Source: Mangrovihabitans endophyticus
GTDB lineage: Bacteria; Actinomycetota; Actinomycetes; Mycobacteriales; Micromonosporaceae
Assembly: GCF_014646155.1 (NCBI RefSeq)
Contig: NZ_BMMX01000001.1
Coordinates: forward strand, 359,720-423,719
Direction of reading: 5' to 3'
DNA length: 64,000 nt
This document shows positions 57,373 to 64,000 of the stretch, piece by piece. The notes beneath the pieces are model-generated. The model did not search any database, was not told the DNA's origin, and saw only the letters and a program-made list of their open reading frames with translations. A program made the position numbers and the translations under genes. Within the stretch, counting starts at the first letter, position 1. Each line of letters begins with the position of its first letter.

Positions 57373-60300
57373 TCCCCCTGTCGCACGCGCAGCAGCGACT
57401 GTGGTTCCTCGATCGGCTGCACGGATTCGACCCGACCTATCATCTGCCCGTCCTCCTGCGGCTGCGGGGTCCGCTGGACCGTGGCGCGTTGCGTGCCGCG
57501 CTCGGTGACGTTGTCGCCCGGCACGAGTCGCTGCGCACCGCCTTCCCCGACACGGAGGGGGTGCCGCACCAGCACGTGCTGCCCGCCGCGGCGGAGGTCC
57601 CGAGGTTGACGGTGACCGCCTGCGCGGCGGCGGAGCTTGATGCGCGCATCCAGGCCGCCGCTTCGGCACCGTTCTCGCTGGCGCAGGAGCCACCCCTGCG
57701 GGCTGACCTCTTCGTGTGCCCGCAGGACGAGGCCGTGCTGCTGCTGACGCTGCACCACATCATCGCGGACGGCTGGTCGATCGAGGTGCTGCTGCGCGAC
57801 CTGGCGACGGCGTACCGCTGCCGCAGCAGCGGCCGCGGCGCGCCCGGCTGGCCGGAGCTGCCGGTGCAGTATGCCGACTACACGCTCTGGCAGCGAGAGC
57901 TGCTCGGCGACCCGGCTGAACCGGGAACCGTGTCCGGTCGCCAGCTCTCCTACTGGCGCGATGCCCTCGCCGGCGGCCCCACCGCGCTGCCGCTTCCCGG
58001 CGCCCGCCCTGGGCCCACCGCCGCGGGGCGCCGCGGAGCGGGCGTTGCGATCGACTGGAACGCCGCCCGGCACCGGCGGGTGCTCGGCCTCGCCCGGCAG
58101 CAGAACTGCACGGTGTTCATGGTGGTACAGGCGGCGCTGTGCGGACTGCTGTCCAGGATGGGCGCGGGCGATGACATCCCGCTGGGCTCGGTCACGGCCG
58201 GGCGCACCGACCCGGCACTCGACGACCTCGTGGGCTTCTTCGTCAACACGCTCGTGCTGCGCACCGACCTGTCCGGCGATCCCACCTTCACCGAGTTGCT
58301 CATGCGTGTCCGGGACGTGGACCTGCAGGCGTACGCGCACCAGGACCTGCCCTTCGATCTGCTGGTGGAAGAGCTCAAGCCGCCGCGTTCTCCCGACGGC
58401 AACCCGTTCTTCCAGATCATGCTCGCCTTCGAGACGCGCGCCGAGCAGAGGCTGGACTTCGGTGCGGTCATCGTCGAACAGTCTGTTGTCGACGTTCCGG
58501 CGGCGAAGGCGGATGTCAACCTGCAGCTCGTCGAGTTCGTCGGTGCCGACGGCGCTCCCCGGGGGATCTCGGGAATGCTCGAATACGCCACCGGTCTCTT
58601 GTATGCCGAAACGGCCCGGATGCTGGCCGACCGGCTGTCCCGCTTTCTCGACGCGGCCGTCGCGACGCCCGGCCGACCGATCAGCGAGCTTCCGCTTCTC
58701 ACCGTCGAGGAGCGCGAGCAGGTTCTGCATACCTGGAACGACACGGGTCGGCATCTGCCCGCCACGACCCTGCCGGCGGCCTTCCGCGCACAGGCCGCCC
58801 GTACTCCGCACGCCACCGCCCTGGTGTCGGGCCGGGGCACGTTGACGTACGCAGAGGTGGACCGGCAGACCGACAACCTGGCCAGGGGATTACGCGGGCT
58901 GGGGGCAGGCCCGGGGAGCATCGTCGCCGTCGCCCTGCCGCGCTCGGCCGATCTGGCTCTGTCGCTGCTCGCAGCGGTGAAGGCCGGCAGCGCCTACCTG
59001 CCGCTCGATCCCGGCAACCCGGACGAGCGGATCCGGATGATGCTGCTGGAGGTCCGGCCGGTGTGTGTGCTCGGCGAACCGGAGCTGCGCGCGCGCCTGG
59101 ACGACGGCGAGACGCGTGTGGTCACGCCCGGCGAACTGGCGACCGATGCCATGACGGGGGATGCCGATCCGCTCGGGACGGTTCCGGCTCCGCGGCCGGA
59201 GCACCCCGCGTACGTCATCTACACCTCCGGCTCCACCGGGCGCCCCAAGGGCGTAATCGTCTCCCACGCCGCGATCAACAACAGGCTCCGCTGGATGCAG
59301 GCGGCCTACCCATTGGCCGCCGACGACCGCGTCCTGCAGAAGACCCCCAGCGGATTCGACGTGTCCGTGTGGGAGTTCTTCTGGCCGATGCAGGTGGGAG
59401 CCGCGCTGGTCGTGGCCGAACCGGACGAGCACCGGGACCCGGCGACGCTGGCCCGCACCATCGTGACGCAGCGCGTGACGACCATCCACTTCGTACCGTC
59501 GATGCTGAACCTGTTCCTCAGCGAGCCCACCGCCGCCCGCTGCGGCGGCCTACGCCGCGTCTTCTGCAGCGGCGAAGCCCTGCCCCGCGACACGGTCCGC
59601 GCCTTTCATCGGATTCTGCCCGGGGGCACCCTGACCAATCTGTACGGGCCGACCGAAGCGGCCGTCGACGTCACCTTCCACGACTGCGTACCGGGCGAGC
59701 AGGGTCCCGTGCCGATCGGCCGCCCGGTCTGGAACACGCAGGTGCGGGTACTGGACGACCGGCTGGCCCCGTGCCCCCCTGGACCGGTGGGGGAGCTGTA
59801 CCTCGCCGGTGTGCAGCTCGCCGACGGCTACCTGGGCGCCGCGGCGCTGACCTCGATGCGCTTCGTGGCCGACCCCTACGGTCCTCCCGGTAGCCGGATG
59901 TACCGGACCGGCGACCGTGTCCGCTGGACGTCCGACGGTGAGCTGGTCTACCTCGGCAGGACCGACGACCAGGTCAAGCTGCGTGGCCAGCGCATCGAAC
60001 CGGGCGAGGTCGAGGCCGCTCTGATGGCCCGACCGGCGGTGGGCCGCGCCTGTGTCGTCGTGCGCGAGGACACCCCGGGAGACCAGCGGCTGGTCGCCTA
60101 CGTCACGCCGGCCGCCGCGCAGGCCCCCGTCGAGCCCCGGACACTGCTCACGGGCCTCGCCGACGTGTTACCCGCACATCTGGTCCCGGCCGCCGTCGTG
60201 GTCTTGAACACCCTGCCGCTCAGCCCGAACGGCAAGCTCGACCGTCGCGCGCTGCCCGCGCCGACGGCCGACGTGGCGCAGGGCCGGGAACCACACTCGT

Positions 60301-61358
60301 GCATGGAACGGGCCCTGGTGCGGCTGTACGCGGAGTTGTTGGACGCGCCCGGCGTAGGGGTTGAGGATGATTTCTTCCGGCTGGGCGGGCACTCGATGCT
60401 TGCGGTCCGGCTGACCCAGCGCATCCGCACCGAACTTGCCGTGACCGTGCCCGTACAAGGCATCTTCCGCCATCCGACTCCGGCCGCGCTGGCGCGGCAT
60501 CTGGTGCGGGCCGAGACGGCGGAGAAGGCCTTCCGCCCGGTCCTGGAGCTGCGCGCCGAAGGGGCGGGCGAACCCGTGTTCTTCGTCCATCCCGGCACCG
60601 GCCTGAGCTGGTGCTACTTCCGGATCCTGGATGAGCTGGCGCCGGGCCGGCCGATTTATGGGCTGCAGGCCCGTGGTTTCGCCGAGGCGGTGAGGGGTGA
60701 CGCGCTGCCGGTGCCGCCCCGGACTGTCCTTGAGATGGCCGCGGACTACCTGGCCCAGGTGCGCGAGATTCAGCCGGAAGGCCCGTATCGCCTGGCCGGC
60801 TGGTCCTTCGGCGGCCTCGTCGCCCATCGCATGGCGACGGCGCTGGAGCGCGAGGGGGACCGGGTGGCCTCGCTGGTGGTCCTCGACGGCTACCCGGAGC
60901 CGCCCGGACAGCAGATCGCGGGTCGACTGCTCGGGGAGGCGCTGCACAACCTACTCGGCGTCGCGCCGTCCGGTGCGGCCTGTGCCGCGGGGGATCCGGC
61001 CGGGCTCGCCGACCCCGTTCTGGACGAGGTACGCCACCGTTTCCCGCCGCTCGCCGACGCGGACGACCATGTGATCCGCGCGGCCCTGCGGATCGGCATG
61101 AACAACCTCAGGCTGCAGTACGAGTTCGTACCCGAACTGCTGCGCAGCGACATGACCCTGGTGACCGCCCAGGCGAGCGACCCGTCGGCCTGGCGGCCGT
61201 TGGTGGCCGGCCGGCTGACGGTGCGGCACGTCGACGCCGGGCATCACGACCTTTTCAGCAATGCCGCTGACGACACCGGACGGTTGCTCGCCGAGATCAT
61301 TCCGGGCGTCCACGCCGCCGGCCACGGTTGTCAGGAGAGGGGAGGGAGGGTGCCGTGA
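57369..61358 (+). CDS. NRPS termination module C-A(Ser)-T-TE, 1329 aa
   Basis: The order is that of EntF. Condensation: [27 protein letters not shown] near 129. Adenylation: [17 protein letters not shown] near 618, [21 protein letters not shown]. My hand-read pocket D-V-W-H-F-S-L-V-D equals the well-known serine code. Carrier: [16 protein letters not shown] near 1005. Thioesterase: [24 protein letters not shown] (catalytic Ser near 1144), DAGHHDLF (His). The GTG start overlaps the ABC gene stop; a longer frame upstream is only the ABC gene in another phase. TTA codons occur near 58890 and 60168. Release by hydrolysis or cyclisation is expected here. Confidence 0.93.
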   Translation: MIPLSHAQQRLWFLDRLHGFDPTYHLPVLLRLRGPLDRGALRAALGDVVARHESLRTAFPDTEGVPHQHVLPAAAEVPRLTVTACAAAELDARIQAAASAPFSLAQEPPLRADLFVCPQDEAVLLLTLHHIIADGWSIEVLLRDLATAYRCRSSGRGAPGWPELPVQYADYTLWQRELLGDPAEPGTVSGRQLSYWRDALAGGPTALPLPGARPGPTAAGRRGAGVAIDWNAARHRRVLGLARQQNCTVFMVVQAALCGLLSRMGAGDDIPLGSVTAGRTDPALDDLVGFFVNTLVLRTDLSGDPTFTELLMRVRDVDLQAYAHQDLPFDLLVEELKPPRSPDGNPFFQIMLAFETRAEQRLDFGAVIVEQSVVDVPAAKADVNLQLVEFVGADGAPRGISGMLEYATGLLYAETARMLADRLSRFLDAAVATPGRPISELPLLTVEEREQVLHTWNDTGRHLPATTLPAAFRAQAARTPHATALVSGRGTLTYAEVDRQTDNLARGLRGLGAGPGSIVAVALPRSADLALSLLAAVKAGSAYLPLDPGNPDERIRMMLLEVRPVCVLGEPELRARLDDGETRVVTPGELATDAMTGDADPLGTVPAPRPEHPAYVIYTSGSTGRPKGVIVSHAAINNRLRWMQAAYPLAADDRVLQKTPSGFDVSVWEFFWPMQVGAALVVAEPDEHRDPATLARTIVTQRVTTIHFVPSMLNLFLSEPTAARCGGLRRVFCSGEALPRDTVRAFHRILPGGTLTNLYGPTEAAVDVTFHDCVPGEQGPVPIGRPVWNTQVRVLDDRLAPCPPGPVGELYLAGVQLADGYLGAAALTSMRFVADPYGPPGSRMYRTGDRVRWTSDGELVYLGRTDDQVKLRGQRIEPGEVEAALMARPAVGRACVVVREDTPGDQRLVAYVTPAAAQAPVEPRTLLTGLADVLPAHLVPAAVVVLNTLPLSPNGKLDRRALPAPTADVAQGREPHSCMERALVRLYAELLDAPGVGVEDDFFRLGGHSMLAVRLTQRIRTELAVTVPVQGIFRHPTPAALARHLVRAETAEKAFRPVLELRAEGAGEPVFFVHPGTGLSWCYFRILDELAPGRPIYGLQARGFAEAVRGDALPVPPRTVLEMAADYLAQVREIQPEGPYRLAGWSFGGLVAHRMATALEREGDRVASLVVLDGYPEPPGQQIAGRLLGEALHNLLGVAPSGAACAAGDPAGLADPVLDEVRHRFPPLADADDHVIRAALRIGMNNLRLQYEFVPELLRSDMTLVTAQASDPSAWRPLVAGRLTVRHVDAGHHDLFSNAADDTGRLLAEIIPGVHAAGHGCQERGGRVP

Positions 61359-61468
61359 GCAACCCGTTCGACGACGATGACGCGCAGTTCCACGTGCTGG
61401 TGAACGACGAGGGTCAGCATTCGCTGTGGCCGGCCGTGCCGATGGAGGGGCCGGAGGACACGGAGTGA
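61355..61468 (+). CDS. Truncated MbtH-like protein, 37 aa
   Basis: [20 protein letters not shown] followed by HSLWPAVP is a near-consensus MbtH N-terminus. MbtH proteins bind A domains as chaperone-like activators. The second half (GW..V.G...R..CL.YIE.NW.DMRP), including the Trp residues that hold the A domain, is absent; the chain ends PMEGPEDTE. Both junctions overlap neighbouring NRPS genes as GTGA, and a GGAGGGAGG run lies upstream, so it is still well placed for translation. It is probably a deletion relic; a residual role cannot be excluded. Confidence 0.75.
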   Translation: MSNPFDDDDAQFHVLVNDEGQHSLWPAVPMEGPEDTE

Positions 61469-64000
61469 CGCAGCAGAGCATCGAGCCGCCACCGCACTTG
61501 GTGCAGTTCGAGGAACACACGGCACGGGCCCCGAAGGACATCGCCGTAGTCTGCGACGGGGGCGCCCTCACCTACGGCGAACTCAACTCCCGGGCCAACC
61601 GTCTGGCCAGGCTGCTGATCCGGCGCGGGGCGCGCCCCGAGGCCCTGATCGGACTGCGGCTGTCGCGCACGCCCGACCTGTTGGTCGCCGTGCTGGCGGT
61701 CGGCAAGACCGGAGCGGCCTACGTCCCCTTCGATTCCACTCATCCGGCACGACGAAGCGCCCTGATCCTCGAGGACACCAAGCCGGTGCTGATGCTGACA
61801 GCGGCGGGCGCGGCGGTCCCCGACTGGATCACGGTGCCGCACCTGTCGGTCGGCAGTCCGGAGACCGTCGCCGCCATGAGCACAGTGGCAGACACCGACA
61901 TCGAAGCGGGTGAGCTGCCGGGCGTCAGGCACTCGGCGCATCCCGCCTATGTGCTGCACACGTCCGGGTCCACCGGGCAGCCGAAGGGCGTCGTGGTCAC
62001 CTACGCGGCCCTGGCCAATCTCCTGATCGACTTCCACCGGCGGCTCGCTGTCCGTCCGGCCGACCGGCTGCTCGCCGTCACCACCCTCGGCTTTGACATC
62101 GCGGGGCTGGAATTCCTCCTTCCCTTGGTGAGCGGCGCGACCGTCGTGCTCGCCGCTGAGGCGCAGCAGCGTGACCCGGCGCGCCTCGCGGCCCTGATCC
62201 AGCGGGCCGGGATCACGATCATGCAGGCCACGCCATCCCTGTGGGAGCTCCTGCTGGACACGTCGGCGGTAGATCTCTCGCGGGTGCGCGCCGTGGTGGG
62301 CGGCGAGGCGCTGTCGGCCTCGCTAGCCGAGCGGATGCGCGCGGCAGGGGCCGTGGTGACCAACGCGTACGGGCCTACCGAAACGACCATCTGGTCCACG
62401 GCGTACACCCTCGACGGCAGGGAGCGCAAAGGCGCGCCCCCCATCGGGACGCCTTTGCGCGAAACCACCGTCCATGTGCTGGACGACCGGCTGAGGCCGA
62501 GTCCGGACGGGGCCGTGGGCGAGCTTTACATCACCGGATCCGGGGTGGCCCGCGGCTACCTCAACCGCCCCGGGATGACGGCTGCCCGGTTCGTGGCGAA
62601 CCCGTTCGGGCCACCGGGTGATCGGATGTACCGCACCGGCGATCGGGTCCGCCGAGCGGCCGACGGCTTCATGGAGTTCGTGGGCCGGGTCGATCACCAG
62701 GTGAAGATCCGCGGCCATCGGGTGGAGCTCGGTGAGATCGAGGCGGCCGCCGAGGAGTTGCCGGGCGTCGCCCGCGCGGTCGTCGTCCTGCGCGAAAACC
62801 GGTCGGGGCACAAGCAGCTCACCGCCTACGTGGTGCCGCTCGCCGGCGTCGAGCCGGATTCCCGTCGCCTACGCGGGCTGCTTGCCGAGCGGCTCCCACA
62901 GCACATGGTTCCGCACACGGTGCTGCTGCTCCACAGCCTGCCACAGACCCCGAACGGCAAGGTGGACCGCGCCGCCCTCCCCGCTCCCGAAACGGCGGTA
63001 CGAGCGGGCACGGTAGCGCCCGGGTCCGCCGCGGAGGAGAGGTTGTGCGGCCTGTTCGCTGAACTGCTCGGCGTGCCGAGGGTCGGAGCCGCGGACGACT
63101 TTTTCGCGCTCGGCGGCGATTCCCTGCTGGCGATCCGCCTGATCGGCCGGATCCGCGACGAGTTCGGTGACGAACTGGACGTGCGCGAGCTCTTCGAAGC
63201 GCCCACCGTCCGCGAGGTGGCCGGCCGACTGCGTCAATCGACGGCTTCCCGATCCGGTCCGATACGCATCGAGCGTCCGGCGCGGCTCCCCCTGTCCTCG
63301 GCACAGCGCCGGTTGTGGTTCCTCAACCGGCTGGAAGGGCATGCCGCCAGCTACAACGTTCCGATGCGCCTGCGGCTGCACGGCGCTCTCGACCGGCCGG
63401 CACTGGACGCGGCGCTGGCCGATCTCGTCGCCCGGCACGAGCCGCTGCGAACCAGATACCGTGAAGCCTCCGGTGAACCGTGGCAGGAGATCGTGCCGCC
63501 CGCCGACGCCCGGCCCGCGCTGTTCGTGACCGCGTGCGCGAGCAGCGCCGAAGCCGCGCAGATCGCCGGCCAGTTCTTCGCGGAAGGCTTCGAGCTCGGC
63601 ACGGACCTTCCGCTGCGCGCCCGGCTGCTCCGCATCGGCCCGAGGGAGCATGAGCTGCTGCTGGTGGTCCACCACATCTCCTTCGACGGCCTGTCCACCG
63701 TCCCGCTGACCAGGGATCTCCTCGCCGCATATGACGCCCGTCGGAGGGGCGCGGCATCCCCGTTCGGTGAGCTGCCGCTCCAGTACGCGGACTATGCCCT
63801 GTGGCAGCAGCGGCTGCTGGACCATCCGGAGGCACCTGCCAGCCCGGCCGGGGCTTCCCTGCGCTACTGGCGTGCTCTGCTGGAGGGAGCACCCGCGGAG
63901 CTCGAGCTGCCGTTCGACCGGCCACGCCCGGCCCGAGCCTCCTTTCGCGGGGAGACCGTCACCATCGAGGCGGACAACCGGCTGCACCACGAGTTGGCCG
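61465..64000 (+). CDS. NRPS A(Gly)-T-C..., 3' partial
   Basis: The protein runs off the window after 845 codons. It starts with an adenylation domain ([17 protein letters not shown] near 163, [33 protein letters not shown]). The hand-read pocket D-I-L-Q-V-G-A-I-W is close to the glycine code DILQLGLIW. A carrier domain has [16 protein letters not shown] near 549. A condensation domain begins [18 protein letters not shown] with HHISFDGLS near 736. An A-T-C start with no leading C domain is typical of an initiating protein, so it may come before the C-A-T-TE protein functionally although it lies after it. The GTG overlaps the truncated mbtH. Confidence 0.9.
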   Translation, partial: MTQQSIEPPPHLVQFEEHTARAPKDIAVVCDGGALTYGELNSRANRLARLLIRRGARPEALIGLRLSRTPDLLVAVLAVGKTGAAYVPFDSTHPARRSALILEDTKPVLMLTAAGAAVPDWITVPHLSVGSPETVAAMSTVADTDIEAGELPGVRHSAHPAYVLHTSGSTGQPKGVVVTYAALANLLIDFHRRLAVRPADRLLAVTTLGFDIAGLEFLLPLVSGATVVLAAEAQQRDPARLAALIQRAGITIMQATPSLWELLLDTSAVDLSRVRAVVGGEALSASLAERMRAAGAVVTNAYGPTETTIWSTAYTLDGRERKGAPPIGTPLRETTVHVLDDRLRPSPDGAVGELYITGSGVARGYLNRPGMTAARFVANPFGPPGDRMYRTGDRVRRAADGFMEFVGRVDHQVKIRGHRVELGEIEAAAEELPGVARAVVVLRENRSGHKQLTAYVVPLAGVEPDSRRLRGLLAERLPQHMVPHTVLLLHSLPQTPNGKVDRAALPAPETAVRAGTVAPGSAAEERLCGLFAELLGVPRVGAADDFFALGGDSLLAIRLIGRIRDEFGDELDVRELFEAPTVREVAGRLRQSTASRSGPIRIERPARLPLSSAQRRLWFLNRLEGHAASYNVPMRLRLHGALDRPALDAALADLVARHEPLRTRYREASGEPWQEIVPPADARPALFVTACASSAEAAQIAGQFFAEGFELGTDLPLRARLLRIGPREHELLLVVHHISFDGLSTVPLTRDLLAAYDARRRGAASPFGELPLQYADYALWQQRLLDHPEAPASPAGASLRYWRALLEGAPAELELPFDRPRPARASFRGETVTIEADNRLHHELA

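Noticed and set aside
487..64000. Treating the whole window as a single known cluster type (for example a characterised phosphonopeptide cluster)
   Set aside because: I could not match the gene set to any cluster I know well. Repeats, a dead reverse transcriptase and a broken rmlD argue for a mosaic, so no product name is proposed.

Overview
This window is high-GC actinomycete DNA. GC-rich third positions, many GTG/TTG starts, a SARP-type regulator and rare TTA leucine codons all point that way; a Micromonosporaceae-like host is my inference, not shown by the sequence. Almost the whole window is a mosaic of specialised-metabolism genes, with no housekeeping genes, rRNA or tRNA seen.

Layout. 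1-9930: NRPS and tailoring genes (end of a C-PCP protein, a carbamoyltransferase, a methyltransferase, an FkbH-like protein overlapping a T-C-A NRPS, and a divergent MaoC-SDR fusion). 10075-15372: SARP/NB-ARC regulator, free-standing condensation protein, free-standing adenylation protein. 15600-20661: three tandem P47/OrfX-like TULIP proteins, the family known from clostridial neurotoxin loci. 21298-26039: dTDP-rhamnose-type sugar genes (rmlA, rmlC, glycosyltransferase, rmlD, rmlB), then an FMN-barrel protein and a 1025-residue GH18 chitinase-like protein with extra C-terminal modules. 30444-35893: second carbamoyltransferase with a small SxtJ-like membrane protein, a large haem-oxygenase-like diiron protein, a 30-residue basic peptide and an SGNH protein. 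36369-47036: phosphonate genes (phosphonopyruvate decarboxylase, phosphonoacetaldehyde reductase read in frame into a 2-oxoglutarate oxygenase, PEP mutase) with glycosyltransferase, acetyltransferase, SIS isomerase, methyltransferase, luciferase-like oxidoreductase, second 2-oxoglutarate oxygenase and a P-loop kinase. 47891-64000: a tightly overlapping operon (small ORF, acyl ligase, PLP decarboxylase, acyl-CoA dehydrogenase-like flavoprotein, carrier protein, condensation protein, two ABC half-exporters, C-A-T-TE NRPS, truncated MbtH, and an A-T-C NRPS that runs off the end).

The most striking feature is a roughly 90-bp repeat with 15-bp terminal inverted repeats, in five copies (9928, 13658, 20676, 30344, 47342). 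Each copy sits at or next to a boundary between functional blocks. A group II intron reverse-transcriptase remnant lies beside the last copy and an rmlD remnant lies at 26.1-26.3 kb, so the region looks assembled piecemeal.

How it may work: PEP mutase, decarboxylase and reductase should give 2-hydroxyethylphosphonate or a relative. The ligase/decarboxylase/flavoprotein/carrier/C set should build and transfer an unusual carrier-bound amine. The NRPSs appear to use serine and glycine (hand-read codes), with a proline-like code in the free-standing A protein. One composite phosphonopeptide, or several neighbouring products, are both possible. The P47 trio and the chitinase-like protein look like a separate, perhaps invertebrate-directed, protein system embedded in the metabolite region.
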